Shown here in pieces: positions 35,515 through 45,462 of a stretch of DNA of 64,000 bases. A model generated the notes under the pieces. That model ran no database searches. It was not told the DNA's origin and saw nothing but the letters and a program-made list of their open reading frames with translations. Source of the DNA: Pseudochrobactrum sp. sp1633 (GTDB lineage Bacteria; Pseudomonadota; Alphaproteobacteria; Rhizobiales; Rhizobiaceae); the NCBI RefSeq assembly GCF_030376605.1, contig NZ_JARRAE010000001.1, forward strand, positions 124,001 through 188,000, given 5' to 3'. The position numbers were made by a program, and so were the translations under genes. Within the stretch, counting starts at the first letter, position 1; each line of letters opens with the position of its first letter.

Positions 35515-37311
35515 TTATGCGGAGGCCTTTGACGGGAAGCGCGTGACATTGCTGTTTTCATCAATGTCATCTGTCAGATCAGCCTGCTCGGCCATCAGGC
35601 CGCCTGCACGCAGCAGCGAGGCAAAACGACCGCCTTTGGCTGCCAGTTCATTGAAGCTGCCGCTTTCAATGATGTGGCCTTTATCCAGAAACAGCACCAG
35701 ATCAGCATTGCGGACAGTCGAGAGACGGTGCGCGATGATAAAGGTTGTGCGGTCTGAACTCAGGTCATCAATAGCCTGTTTGACCATGCCTTCAGTTTCT
35801 ACGTCGAGCGCAGAGGTTGCCTCATCAAGCACCAGAATTGGTGCATCTTTGAGGATAGCGCGTGCAATCGCCAGACGCTGACGCTCACCACCGGAAAGCT
35901 GCGAACCGCGTTCACCGGCAACAGTGTCATAGCCTTCGCTTTTCGCCAGAATGAATTCATGGGCAGCAGCAGCTTTTGCAGCGGCATGCACTTCTTCATT
36001 GGTCGCATCTTCCGCACCGATACGGATATTATCCTCAATCGAACGGTTGAACATACCGGCATCCTGAAACACAGTCGCCATAGCTTTGCGTAGAGAAGAG
36101 CGGCTGACGCTGCGGGTATCTGTACCGTCAATGGTGATGTGACCTGCAACGGGATCGTAAACGCGCTGCAACAGATTGATCAGCGTGGTTTTACCGGCAC
36201 CTGTCGGGCCGACAATCGCCACGGTCTGACCAGCTTTGGCTGTGAATGAAATATCATAGACGCCCTGACCGGAGTTGCGGAATTCATAGGTCACTTTGTC
36301 GAAGACAACTTCACCCTGCACATTTTTCAGATCATTGGCAGATTGCGGTTCTTCATGCACAGCCACAGCATCTTCCATTGCGAAGAACTCTTCCAGTTTT
36401 GCACGCGAAGAGGCGGTCTGGTTGATGAAGTTGCTAATCTGGTCAAGACGGCCGATCATCAGCTGCGCAAAACCGATAAAGGTAATCACTTCACCCACGC
36501 GCAGCTGGCCTTTGGATACCAGATAGGCACCGATCAGCAGCACAATAACCATTGAGATGGTGGAAGCCATACGGTTAAGACCGCTGGCCAGTGCCCACCA
36601 GTTCAGCACCGGACGCTGGGTTTTTTCCAGTGTCGCAGCATATTCACGCAAAGCAGCGGATTCCGAGCTTATGCGGTTATAGCTCTGTAATACGGAGATA
36701 TTGCCGATTGTATCGCTGATATGTTCAAAAACCTTGTGATGATGGCGCTCAACGGCAGCCTGACCATCTTTGGTTTTCTGAATAACCAACTGTCCGATCA
36801 TCACATAAATTGCACCGAGAACCATCAGTACCAGTGTCAGGCGTGTATCCATGCTCAGCGCAGTCGGGATCAGCACAGCCAGTGCCACAATCGTGGTCAG
36901 GTGGTTGCGCATGAATTCCAGCCACAGTGTGAACAGCGTATCCGTTGCACGGATCAGTGTGTGCAACGCATTGGAAGTGCCGCGCTGCTGGTGCCATGCC
37001 AGCGGCATGGTGATGATGCCTTCATAGGATTTGGTCAGCACGCCGAGACGACGTTTGTGCGCCAGCCGGTCAGCGCCACGGGCGACCAGCACAACAGCAA
37101 TAATGTTGAATACGCCAAGACCTGCCCAGAGTGCGAGGGTCGGAATAATGACGGTCTTTTGTGAAATAGCATCAATGACCCGACCAAACAGGACGGGTTC
37201 GAAAATGGTGATCACACCAAGTGCAATATTTGCCAGCACGATGAGTGCTGTCGCTGTTTTCTCAGCGGAGAGATATTGCAGGGATCTCCAGTAAACGCGC
37301 ACAATAGACAC
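35515..37311 (-). CDS. ndvA: Cyclic beta-1,2-glucan ABC exporter NdvA
   Basis: 598 residues, an ABC half-transporter with fused membrane and ATPase domains. Six membrane segments lie in the first 300 residues, for example TALIVLANIALGVITIFEPV. The ATPase has Walker A GPTGAGKTT (368-376), signature LSGGE (472-476) and Walker B LVLDEA with Glu497. The sequence resembles NdvA/ChvA/Cgt, which export cyclic beta-1,2-glucan to the periplasm for osmoadaptation and host infection. The substrate is inferred from this similarity. It is a single gene on the - strand with a 510-base upstream spacer. Confidence 0.93.
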   Translation of the reverse strand: MSIVRVYWRSLQYLSAEKTATALIVLANIALGVITIFEPVLFGRVIDAISQKTVIIPTLALWAGLGVFNIIAVVLVARGADRLAHKRRLGVLTKSYEGIITMPLAWHQQRGTSNALHTLIRATDTLFTLWLEFMRNHLTTIVALAVLIPTALSMDTRLTLVLMVLGAIYVMIGQLVIQKTKDGQAAVERHHHKVFEHISDTIGNISVLQSYNRISSESAALREYAATLEKTQRPVLNWWALASGLNRMASTISMVIVLLIGAYLVSKGQLRVGEVITFIGFAQLMIGRLDQISNFINQTASSRAKLEEFFAMEDAVAVHEEPQSANDLKNVQGEVVFDKVTYEFRNSGQGVYDISFTAKAGQTVAIVGPTGAGKTTLINLLQRVYDPVAGHITIDGTDTRSVSRSSLRKAMATVFQDAGMFNRSIEDNIRIGAEDATNEEVHAAAKAAAAHEFILAKSEGYDTVAGERGSQLSGGERQRLAIARAILKDAPILVLDEATSALDVETEGMVKQAIDDLSSDRTTFIIAHRLSTVRNADLVLFLDKGHIIESGSFNELAAKGGRFASLLRAGGLMAEQADLTDDIDENSNVTRFPSKASA

Positions 37312-37821
37312 TGGCCACTCCGGTATAAAAGTCTGACTGAATTATACCCGCCGGTCAGATCGCGGTTTGAAAAACAGATGTTTAGCGGCAGCGGGAACAT
37401 GATCCTGATTGCCTGAAACTGCAATGAAAATTGGTGTTCATAAGTGGCAATTTAAGTGCGAAACTGACCATAAATTACAACGGCTTGTAACCTGCTGTGA
37501 TCTTTGTGATTAAGGTATTGAAAGAATACTGTTTTTCATTCTGTTCAGGAAATTTAATGGATTTAAATATTTGGTGAAAAATCAGTGTTTTGTGGCATTT
37601 TCATAAAGAGATTTCGGTCGCTGCGGCCATAAGCGGAAAAAGGTCGCCTTCGAACGGCTTCAGGTGCAGAAAATATAGTCTCATACGCATTGGCGCTATC
37701 TAATGTTTCCCTTTAGCTGCGAAATGCTCTAGGAGCTTATTTCAGAGTATATAGGCTGTACGGCAGGCATTAAAATTTGCCGCCGTGATTGTGCCCCAAA
37801 TTTTAGCGGAATAAATATAAT
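37312..37821. other. 510-base spacer upstream of ndvA and rluC
   Basis: AT-rich, no supported gene. Divergent promoters for ndvA (-) and the pseudouridine synthase (+) must lie here. A perfect 6-bp inverted repeat (37322-37327 with 37343-37348), 11 bases from the ndvA start, could be an operator or an mRNA hairpin. No clear promoter was found. Confidence 0.5.
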
Positions 37822-38808
37822 ATGGCTGGCGTAGAACTTAAAACCGTAGATGCAGACGAAACAGGCATGCGCCTTGATCGCTGGTTCAAAGTGCATTTTC
37901 CGGGGCTTGGCTTCGGCCATTTGCAAAAGCTGCTGCGCTCCGGTCAGATCCGTGTGGATGGTGGTCGGGCGAAAGCTGACAGCCGTTTGCAGGCGGGGCA
38001 GGCTGTGCGTATTCCGCCGCTTGGCCTTGATGAGAAAAATGACAATACACCGCTGACCGGCAAAACGATCCGTAATCAGGATGATGGTGACGTTCTCAAG
38101 AAAATGCTGATTTTTGAGAATGAGAAAGTCTATGTTTTTAACAAGCCGTCCGGTTTGGCAGTGCAGGGTGGTTCCGGTGTGGTGCGCAGTGTCGATTCGA
38201 TGCTTGAAGCATGGCGCAATAAACGTGGTGAGAAACCGCGTCTTGTGCACCGTCTCGACCGTGATACATCCGGTGTTCTGGTGGTTGCGAAAACCCGTAG
38301 TGCCGCACAGGCGCTGACCAAAGCTTTCCGTGAGCGCGATACCAAGAAAACCTATTGGGCACTGGTCAAAGGCGTACCGCGTAAGCGTGAGAACAAAATC
38401 TCCACATGGCTGGTAAAAGACAGCACGCCGGATGGCGATCGTATGCGTGTTTGCCAGCATGGTGAGCCGGATTCCGATCACGCAGTGTCTTTCTACCGCG
38501 TGCTGGAAACAGCAGGACAAAACCTGTCATGGCTGGAATTAGAGCCTTATACTGGTCGTACCCACCAGTTGCGTATCCATATGCTGCATCTGGGGCATCC
38601 GATTATCGGTGATCCGAAATATTTTGATGCTGATATCAATTGGGATTTCCCGGGCGGTGTGCAGAACCGTCTGCATCTTCATGCACGGCGCATCCGCATT
38701 CCTAATCCGGGCGGCGGTGGCATCATTGATGTTTCGGCACCATTGCCACCGCATATGGTGCAGTCGTGGAACCTGCTTGGTTTCGACGCGGATGCAGAAC
38801 AGGACTGA
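37822..38808 (+). CDS. RluC/RluD-family 23S rRNA pseudouridine synthase
   Basis: 328 residues. An N-terminal S4 RNA-binding domain (about 12-70) precedes the catalytic domain. The RluA-type motif HRLDRDTSGVLVVAKT has the catalytic Asp146. The downstream motif GRTHQLRIHMLHLGHPI is also complete. By length and position it is most like RluC, which modifies 23S uridines 955/2504/2580. RluD (1911/1915/1917) cannot be excluded without comparison. The ATG follows a weak GCGGAATAAA site. Confidence 0.9.
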   Translation: MAGVELKTVDADETGMRLDRWFKVHFPGLGFGHLQKLLRSGQIRVDGGRAKADSRLQAGQAVRIPPLGLDEKNDNTPLTGKTIRNQDDGDVLKKMLIFENEKVYVFNKPSGLAVQGGSGVVRSVDSMLEAWRNKRGEKPRLVHRLDRDTSGVLVVAKTRSAAQALTKAFRERDTKKTYWALVKGVPRKRENKISTWLVKDSTPDGDRMRVCQHGEPDSDHAVSFYRVLETAGQNLSWLELEPYTGRTHQLRIHMLHLGHPIIGDPKYFDADINWDFPGGVQNRLHLHARRIRIPNPGGGGIIDVSAPLPPHMVQSWNLLGFDADAEQD

Positions 38809-38877
38809 TGATTGCTGCGTATTCTGAAAGTAAGGCTGATTAATACAGTCCGGAATATGTTTTAAGCGGGGGCTGAA

Positions 38878-39897
38878 ATGAGCAGTACGACAGGGAGCGC
38901 AACGTCAGCAACAGGGCGGCTGGTGACTGGCTATGAGCGTCGCTCAACCATAGATAGTATGGGTGTGGCGTTGATGCTGTTTATCTGCATCAGCTGGGGT
39001 ATGAATCAGGTTGCTATTAAAATCGGCAATCAGGGGGTTAACCCGATGTATATGGCCGCTGCGCGCTCTTTTGTCGGCGGCTTCCTTGTGTTTCTGTGGT
39101 GCCGCCTTCGCGGTATCGCTCTGTTTGAAAAAGACAAAACACTTATCCCCGGACTGGTAATAGGTGTGCTGTTCGGCCTTGAATTCGTGTTGATTTTTGC
39201 GGGGCTGGACTTCACCAGTGCTGGCCGCTCCACGCTGATGATGAATACAATGCCGTTCTGGGTAGCGATCGGCGCGCATTTTCTACTGGGTGAGCGTATG
39301 CGGCCGCTAACCGTGCTGGGCATGGTTGTTGCCTTTAGTGGTGTGGTGCTGGTTCTGTCCGATGAATTGTCGATGCCGGGTGAGAATGCGATTTACGGCG
39401 ATATTCTGTGCCTGATCTCCAGTGTTTTCTGGGCGGCAACAACGCTGGTTATTAAAAAGACCACTTTGAATGATGCCGCGCCGGAAAAAACACTGCTCTA
39501 TCAATTGCTGATTGCCGCTATTGTGCCACTGCCATTTGCACCCATGCTGGGCGATGCAGTGCGCGATCCGACATTGCTGACCTATGCGGCCTTTGTGTTT
39601 CAGTCGGCCTTTATTGTCGCTTTCACCTATCCTTTGTGGTTCTGGATGATCCGCCGTTATCCGGCCTCGGCACTGTCGAATTTCGCGCTGCTGATCCCTG
39701 CTTTCGGGGTGATGCTGAGCGGATTTGTGCTGGGCGAGCCGATGAGCTGGAAATTGTTTGCGGCTCTTGGTCTGATCGCAGGCGGGTTATTTATTGCAAA
39801 TTATGCACAGCGCGTTGCTGTGCGCAAAGCTGCTCTGCAGTTTGATACCCGAAATGCAGAGCTGAGTAAGACGATGCAGGAAAAAGCCACATCATGA
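38878..39897 (+). CDS. EamA/DMT-family inner-membrane transporter
   Basis: 339 residues with ten hydrophobic segments in two EamA repeats. The first repeat begins VALMLFICISWGMNQVAIKI and the second around GDILCLISSVFWAATTLVIK. The N-terminal 20 residues are Ser/Thr-rich and cytosolic. Members move small metabolites or amino acids outward; the substrate here is unknown. A GGGGGCTGAA site precedes ATG. Its last bases overlap the HAD gene (ATGA), suggesting co-translation. Confidence 0.88.
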   Translation: MSSTTGSATSATGRLVTGYERRSTIDSMGVALMLFICISWGMNQVAIKIGNQGVNPMYMAAARSFVGGFLVFLWCRLRGIALFEKDKTLIPGLVIGVLFGLEFVLIFAGLDFTSAGRSTLMMNTMPFWVAIGAHFLLGERMRPLTVLGMVVAFSGVVLVLSDELSMPGENAIYGDILCLISSVFWAATTLVIKKTTLNDAAPEKTLLYQLLIAAIVPLPFAPMLGDAVRDPTLLTYAAFVFQSAFIVAFTYPLWFWMIRRYPASALSNFALLIPAFGVMLSGFVLGEPMSWKLFAALGLIAGGLFIANYAQRVAVRKAALQFDTRNAELSKTMQEKATS

Positions 39898-40547
39898 AAC
39901 TGGTGCTGTTTGATTGTGACGGAACGCTGGTTAATAGTGGCGGCGTTATTCATCGCTGTATAGCAGAAACATTTGCCAATGCAGGTCTGCGTGTGCCGGA
40001 ATTAAGCGAGACACAGGAGATTATCGGCCTGACGCTTAATCTGGCGATTTCGCAGATTTCAGGTATTGCGATGGGTGCCGAGGTTGAGCATCTGACCGAG
40101 CAGTATAAAAAGCAGTTCACGGTCATACGGCAGGAGGCGGGTTTCGACGAGCCGCTTTATGAAGGCATTGCCGGGTTGATTGATGCGCTGGCTGTGCAGG
40201 ATGATATATTGCTAGGCATGGTCACGGGCAAATCCCGCCGTGGTGTGCGTTCTGTCATGGAGCGGCATGGCTTTGAGCCATATTTCCATGTATCACGCTG
40301 CGCAGACGACTGCCCGTCCAAGCCGCATCCGGCAATGGTGCTGGAATGTTGCCACGAGACGGGTTGCGATGTGTCGCAGACCTTTGTAATCGGTGACACA
40401 ACTTACGATATGATGATGGCAGGCAGTGCCGGTGCCACTGCTATCGGTGTGAATTGGGGCTATCACAAGCCCGAAAGATTAAGCGAGGCGGGAGCCGCTG
40501 TGATTTTGCAGTATCCGCTGGATTTGCTGACAAAGCTCGGTTGCTGA
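39894..40547 (+). CDS. HAD-superfamily phosphatase (Gph/PGMB-like)
   Basis: 217 residues. Motif I is FDCDGTLVNSGG with nucleophile Asp7 and Asp9. Motif II is VTGKSRRG, motif III lysine is in CPSKPHPAM, and motif IV is VIGDTTYDMMMA. The helical cap is of the subclass I phosphoglycolate phosphatase type. The likely role is hydrolysis of a small phosphate ester; the substrate is not predictable. It overlaps the transporter gene by four bases. Confidence 0.9.
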   Translation: MKLVLFDCDGTLVNSGGVIHRCIAETFANAGLRVPELSETQEIIGLTLNLAISQISGIAMGAEVEHLTEQYKKQFTVIRQEAGFDEPLYEGIAGLIDALAVQDDILLGMVTGKSRRGVRSVMERHGFEPYFHVSRCADDCPSKPHPAMVLECCHETGCDVSQTFVIGDTTYDMMMAGSAGATAIGVNWGYHKPERLSEAGAAVILQYPLDLLTKLGC

Positions 40548-40590
40548 TCGCAGGGACAGAGGCTTTGAGGCGGAATAATTAGGAAATATT

Positions 40591-41391
40591 ATGCGCAACA
40601 TTCTTGAAGATATTGAACAGGCGCGGCTCGATCACGAGGCGATGTTGTCAGACCCTGATCCGGTTATCCGGGCACAAAAGCAGATGCTGACACCTTTGCC
40701 GAAGCGTTTTTACAAGGACGTGTCTGTCGGTGCTTATGATGGCGGCGGCTTTGCTGTTCTGCTCGATGGCAAGCTGGTGAATACACCCCTGCGCAACAAG
40801 CTGGTGCTGCCAACTGAGGCTGCGGCGCAGATCATTGCAGAAGAATTTGCCCGTCAGACGACCAATATTGATCCGAAAGATATGCCTGCCACCCGTCTGG
40901 TCAATACGGCCATTGATGGTGTTGCTGCGGAAACGCAGGCCGTGCTGGAAGAAATCCTGCGCTTTGCGGGCTCCGATTTGCTTTGCTATCGCGCAGACAG
41001 CCCGAAAGAACTGGTGGAACGTCAGCGTGAAAACTGGGACCCGCTGCTCGACTGGGCGGCAACTCTTGGTGCTTCCTTTGAGGTGACTGAAGGACTGATG
41101 CATGTGGCGCAGCCGCGTGAGGCGCTCGCTGCATTTGGCGCGCATTTGCGACTGGTGTCTGATCCGGTTGCGCTGGCGGCTCTGCATGTAATGACCACGC
41201 TTTGTGGCTCGGCAATCACCGGTCTGGCACTGTTTAAAGGTGCAGTTGACGTGGATACCGCTTGGAAAGCCGCGCACGTTGATGAGGACTGGACGATTGA
41301 GCAGTGGGGCGATGATGAAGAGGCGCAGGCACGCCGCGCATGGCGCGAGAAGGAAATCCGCGCCGCTGATGCGCTGGTTAAAGCGCTGTAA
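40591..41391 (+). CDS. ATP12-type F1-ATPase assembly chaperone
   Basis: 266 residues, full length for the family. Landmarks are KRFYKDVSVGAYDGGGFAVL, the LDGKLVNTPLRNKLVLPTEA segment and LCYRADSPKELVERQRENWD. Atp12 binds F1 alpha before assembly in mitochondria, and alphaproteobacteria keep the gene. It is 43 bases after the HAD gene and may be co-transcribed. A terminator follows. Confidence 0.93.
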   Translation: MRNILEDIEQARLDHEAMLSDPDPVIRAQKQMLTPLPKRFYKDVSVGAYDGGGFAVLLDGKLVNTPLRNKLVLPTEAAAQIIAEEFARQTTNIDPKDMPATRLVNTAIDGVAAETQAVLEEILRFAGSDLLCYRADSPKELVERQRENWDPLLDWAATLGASFEVTEGLMHVAQPREALAAFGAHLRLVSDPVALAALHVMTTLCGSAITGLALFKGAVDVDTAWKAAHVDEDWTIEQWGDDEEAQARRAWREKEIRAADALVKAL

Positions 41392-41414
41392 AACCTCTGA
41401 ACTATTTTGAAATT

Positions 41415-41449
41415 AAAGCCGTATCAGTAATGCTGATGCGGCTTTTTTT
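41415..41449 (+). terminator. Terminator after the ATP12 gene
   Basis: A 13-bp stem with one G-U pair (41415-41427 with 41433-41445) is followed by a T-run, 23 bases after the stop. Confidence 0.85.
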
Positions 41450-41524
41450 ATAATGTTGTTTCTATAAGATTTAATTTTATCAATGGTTTGTGGCGATAAG
41501 CTTCTGTTTAGATTCAGGTAAATA

Positions 41525-41551
41525 AAAAACCCCGCCACTGGCGGGGTTTTT
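41525..41551 (-). terminator. glnBA terminator
   Basis: A 12-bp stem (41525-41536 with 41540-41551) with a 3-base loop and A/T-rich ends lies 15 bases beyond the glnA stop on the - strand. It could work in both directions. Confidence 0.85.
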
Positions 41552-41566
41552 CATCGGGAGAATGTA

Positions 41567-42976
41567 TTAGCAGGAGTAATACATGTCGAACTCAATCGGA
41601 TGCGGAGCCATTTCAAAGCGCATAACTTCCTGCATTTTCAGCTCAATGAAGCTGTCGATCTGGTCATCGCTGAACACGTCGCCAGCTTTGAGGAAGGCGC
41701 GATCTTTGTCGAGGCTCTGGAGCGCTTCACGCAGAGAACCGCAAACGGTTGGGATCTTCTTCAGTTCTTTGGCTGGCAGATCATAAAGATCTTTATCCAT
41801 TGCCTGGCCCGGATGGATCTTGTTCTTGATACCGTCAAGACCAGCCATCAGAATGGCAGCAAAGCAATAGTATGGGTTTGCTGTCGGATCAGGGAAGCGG
41901 ACTTCCAGACGCTTTGATTTTGGCGAGTTGCCAAATGGAATACGGCAGGAGGCCGAGCGGTTGCGGGCGGAATAAGCCAGCAGAACAGGGGCTTCGTAAC
42001 CCGGAACCAGACGCTTATAAGAGTTGGTTGATGGGTTGGTGAAGGCATTCAGTGCTTTGGCATGTTTGATCACGCCGCCGATGAAGAACAGGCAGCTTTC
42101 TGACAGGCCGGCATATTCATTGCCTGCGAAAGTCGGCTTGCCGTCTTTCCAGATCGATACGTGAACATGCATACCCGAACCATTGTCACCAAAGATTGGC
42201 TTTGGCATGAAGGTTGCGGTCTTACCATAGGCATTTGCAGTCTGGTGAACCACATATTTGAAGAGCTGCATCTTGTCGGCATTAGCGACGAGCGTGTCGA
42301 ACTTCACGCCGAGTTCGTGCTGAGCGGCTGCAACTTCATGGTGATGCTTTTCAACGGTTACGCCCATTTCGGACAGAACTGTGAGCATTTCCGAGCGCAT
42401 ATCCTGACAGCTGTCGATTGGCGGTACAGGGAAATAACCGCCTTTAACGCGCGGACGGTGCCCCATATTGCCGGTATCGTAGTCAGTGTCATCATTGGAT
42501 GGCAGCTCGCTGGAATCCAGCTTGAAGCCTGTGTTGTAAGGATCGTTTTTGTATTTTACATCGTCGAAGATGAAGAATTCAGCTTCAGGGCCGATGAATA
42601 CTGTATCGCCGATACCGAGCGACTTCACATAGGCTTCTGCTTTTTTAGCGGTGCCGCGCGGATCGCGGTTGTAGTTTTCGCCGGTAACAGGATCGAGAAT
42701 ATCGCAAAGCAGAACCAGAGTGGACGCTGCAAAGAACGGGTCCATGTGAGCGGAAGCCGGATCCGGCATCAGAACCATGTCGGATTCATTGATGGCTTTC
42801 CAGCCGCCGATGGAGGAGGCGTCGAACATAACGCCGTCAGCAAACATTTCTTCATCAACCATACCCACATCCATAGTCACATGGTGCAGCTTGCCTTTAG
42901 GGTCGGTGAAGCGCAGATCAACGAATTTTACGTCGTTGTCAGAAATCAGTTTCAGAATGTCATGGGCGGTCGTCAT
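41567..42976 (-). CDS. glnA: Glutamine synthetase type I
   Basis: 469 residues, the GSI length. The N-terminal beta-grasp domain (about 1-100) and catalytic domain are complete, including [20 protein letters not shown] and the ATP-region [14 protein letters not shown]. The adenylylation site DLYDLP has Tyr398, so GlnE-type control is expected. GS fixes ammonium into glutamine. It is 68 bases downstream of glnB on the same strand, the classic glnB-glnA pair. Confidence 0.99.
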   Translation of the reverse strand: MTTAHDILKLISDNDVKFVDLRFTDPKGKLHHVTMDVGMVDEEMFADGVMFDASSIGGWKAINESDMVLMPDPASAHMDPFFAASTLVLLCDILDPVTGENYNRDPRGTAKKAEAYVKSLGIGDTVFIGPEAEFFIFDDVKYKNDPYNTGFKLDSSELPSNDDTDYDTGNMGHRPRVKGGYFPVPPIDSCQDMRSEMLTVLSEMGVTVEKHHHEVAAAQHELGVKFDTLVANADKMQLFKYVVHQTANAYGKTATFMPKPIFGDNGSGMHVHVSIWKDGKPTFAGNEYAGLSESCLFFIGGVIKHAKALNAFTNPSTNSYKRLVPGYEAPVLLAYSARNRSASCRIPFGNSPKSKRLEVRFPDPTANPYYCFAAILMAGLDGIKNKIHPGQAMDKDLYDLPAKELKKIPTVCGSLREALQSLDKDRAFLKAGDVFSDDQIDSFIELKMQEVMRFEMAPHPIEFDMYYSC

Positions 42977-43044
42977 ATGCAGTTTTCCTATTGAACGACG
43001 TTAAGCAGAAAATTCAGACCGGATAACCGGTAAAGCATTTACAG

Positions 43045-43518
<474 letters not shown>

Positions 43519-43683
43519 TTACCGAGCGTGAACTCAGTCACTTGAAATACTTGAGTTATTTCTACAGAAAATAAAAAGACATGTTTTTAAAGACCCTAAA
43601 AATATGCGAAGATTTCGCCTAAGAATGTATCTGTTCTGCGTTTGCACGAAAAATCAGCAGGGATGAAAATGACAGGTAGCTTT

Positions 43684-43708
43684 ATTCTGCCTAAAATTTA
43701 GGCAGAAT
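43684..43708. promoter_or_regulatory. Perfect 12-1-12 palindrome upstream of nnr
   Basis: A 25-base palindrome: 43684-43695 pairs exactly with 43697-43708 around one central A. It ends 53 bases before the nnr ATG, in a 378-base spacer otherwise without a gene (43384-43761). The size and symmetry suit a dimeric repressor or activator site. As RNA it has no usable loop or U-tract, so it is not a terminator. Confidence 0.5.
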
Positions 43709-43761
43709 GCGTATCAAATAAGCATGAGTGAGACGGTGAAGCATTCTCGCAGGAGCCTGAT

Positions 43762-45291
43762 ATGGAATTATTGACGCCGGATGAGATGGGGCAGGCTGAC
43801 CGGATTACTATTGCGGGTGGCATAGATAGCTATGATCTGATGCAGAGTGCCGGTCAGGCGGTGTATAAGGAATGTATGAGGCTTTGGCCTGAAGCATTGC
43901 GAATTGCTGTATTGTGCGGCCACGGCAATAATGGTGGTGACGGATATGTTGTTGCCCGCCTTTACCGGCAATCGGGCAGGCAGACATATTGCTTCTTCGA
44001 TTTGCCGCCTCATGATTATACAGATGCCCGTCAGGCACTGGATGATTATCGTGCAGAGGGCGGTGATACGCTGCCATTGTCGAAGTTTGATCCGCTGGAA
44101 TTTGATCTGATTATTGATGCATTCTACGGGGCAGGATTGGCGCGCGATATTACCGGCGCGATTGCAGATTGTATTGATGCACTTAATCAATCCGGTAAAT
44201 CAGTCTGTGCAATTGATCTGCCAAGCGGTGTATCAGGGCTGACAGGGCAGGTGATGGGCATCGCCGTGCAGGCGGAACATACGGTAACCTTTTTTCGTAA
44301 AAAGCCCGGACATTTATTGCAGCCTGGCCGCGCATTTTGCGGGGACGTTCATGTCTGCGATATCGGTATTGAACCATCGGTGCTTAGAACAATATCTGTG
44401 TGCCTTTATGAAAACAGGCCGGAGCTCTGGCGTGATGTTCTCCCTGTCACACAGACCAATGCCCATAAATTCACACGCGGGCATGTTGCTGTATTTTCTG
44501 GCGGAATGCTCTCAACCGGTGCGGCGCGCCTGAGTGCCGCAGCTGCCGCACGCAGCGGTGCAGGGCTGGTGACGATGATTGCACCACATGATGCTTTGTC
44601 TGTGCATGCCGCACATCTGACGGGCACGATGCTGCATGCTTTGGGTGAGACGGCTGACATATTACGTTTCATCAGAGTGCGAAAAGTCAAAGCGGCAGTT
44701 CTGGGGCCTGCCTTTGGTGATTTGCCAAGGGCGCGAGAACTCATTTGTGCATTGTTGGCAGATGCCAATGATGAAGCTGCATTGAAATATCTGGTCATTG
44801 ATGCGGATGGTATCACAGCATTTAAAGACCAGTCGCAAATGTTATTTTCAGCGGCAGAACAGTCAGATTGTGCGGTTGTTCTGACGCCGCATGAGGGAGA
44901 GTTTCAGCGCTTGTTTGGTGAGCAGGTTGATGGTGCTGCGGGCAAAGTTGAAAAAGCGCGGCAGGCAGCAAAGCTCAGTCATTGCATTGTGATTAATAAA
45001 GGGCCGGATACCGTGATTGCTGCACCGGATGGCCGTGCAGCAATTAATAGCAACGGCACTGCATTACTGGCAACTGCTGGCTCCGGTGATGTGCTGACCG
45101 GTATTATTGCAGGGCTATGTGCACAAGGCATGCCGGCATTTGAGGCTTCCTGTGCTGCTGCGTGGATTCATGCTGAAACGGCCAATTGTTTTGCTGAGAC
45201 AGCGCCAGTTGGAATGATAGCAGAAGATATGCCGGAGCTGATCTTGAAGGTTTGGGCAAAGCTGGAGCAAGATCGGCTGCTTCACAATTAG
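43762..45291 (+). CDS. nnr: Bifunctional NAD(P)HX epimerase/dehydratase
   Basis: 509 residues with two domains. The N-terminal YjeF-type epimerase (about 1-210) has GHGNNGGDGYVVARLY. The C-terminal ribokinase-like dehydratase (about 225-505) has GSGDVLTGIIAGL with catalytic Asp443. Together they repair hydrated NADH and NADPH, with ADP or ATP as cofactor. An AGGAGCC site precedes ATG. The stop codon lies at the very edge of an intergenic repeat. Confidence 0.96.
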   Translation: MELLTPDEMGQADRITIAGGIDSYDLMQSAGQAVYKECMRLWPEALRIAVLCGHGNNGGDGYVVARLYRQSGRQTYCFFDLPPHDYTDARQALDDYRAEGGDTLPLSKFDPLEFDLIIDAFYGAGLARDITGAIADCIDALNQSGKSVCAIDLPSGVSGLTGQVMGIAVQAEHTVTFFRKKPGHLLQPGRAFCGDVHVCDIGIEPSVLRTISVCLYENRPELWRDVLPVTQTNAHKFTRGHVAVFSGGMLSTGAARLSAAAAARSGAGLVTMIAPHDALSVHAAHLTGTMLHALGETADILRFIRVRKVKAAVLGPAFGDLPRARELICALLADANDEAALKYLVIDADGITAFKDQSQMLFSAAEQSDCAVVLTPHEGEFQRLFGEQVDGAAGKVEKARQAAKLSHCIVINKGPDTVIAAPDGRAAINSNGTALLATAGSGDVLTGIIAGLCAQGMPAFEASCAAAWIHAETANCFAETAPVGMIAEDMPELILKVWAKLEQDRLLHN

Positions 45292-45389
45292 AGCATATCC
45301 CGAAAAGCGGGAACCGGTTTTCGGATAAGATACGCCAAAAATAAATAGATAGAGTATTTCCTATAATTCGAGATAAACCGGATATGCTC
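45291..45389. repeat. Intergenic palindromic repeat, RIME-like (copy 1)
   Basis: A 99-base element bounded by a perfect 10-bp inverted repeat GAGCATATCC / GGATATGCTC. Inside, CCGAAAA (45300-45306) faces TTTTCGG (45318-45324) around AACCGG. This matches the style of rhizobial intergenic mosaic elements, common extragenic palindromes in Hyphomicrobiales. The nnr stop overlaps its first base. Confidence 0.7.
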
Positions 45390-45424
45390 CAGACAAGACG
45401 GCTTTTAACGCCTGCACTTATCAA

Positions 45425-45460
45425 TAAAAACGCCGCCTGTTGAAATCAGACGGCGTTTTA
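45425..45460. terminator. Bidirectional terminator between nnr and uvrA
   Basis: A 12-bp stem with one C-A mismatch and a 7-base loop (45427-45439 with 45447-45459), with A- and T-rich ends, lies between convergent genes. uvrA ends at 45463. Confidence 0.85.
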
Positions 45461-45462
45461 TT

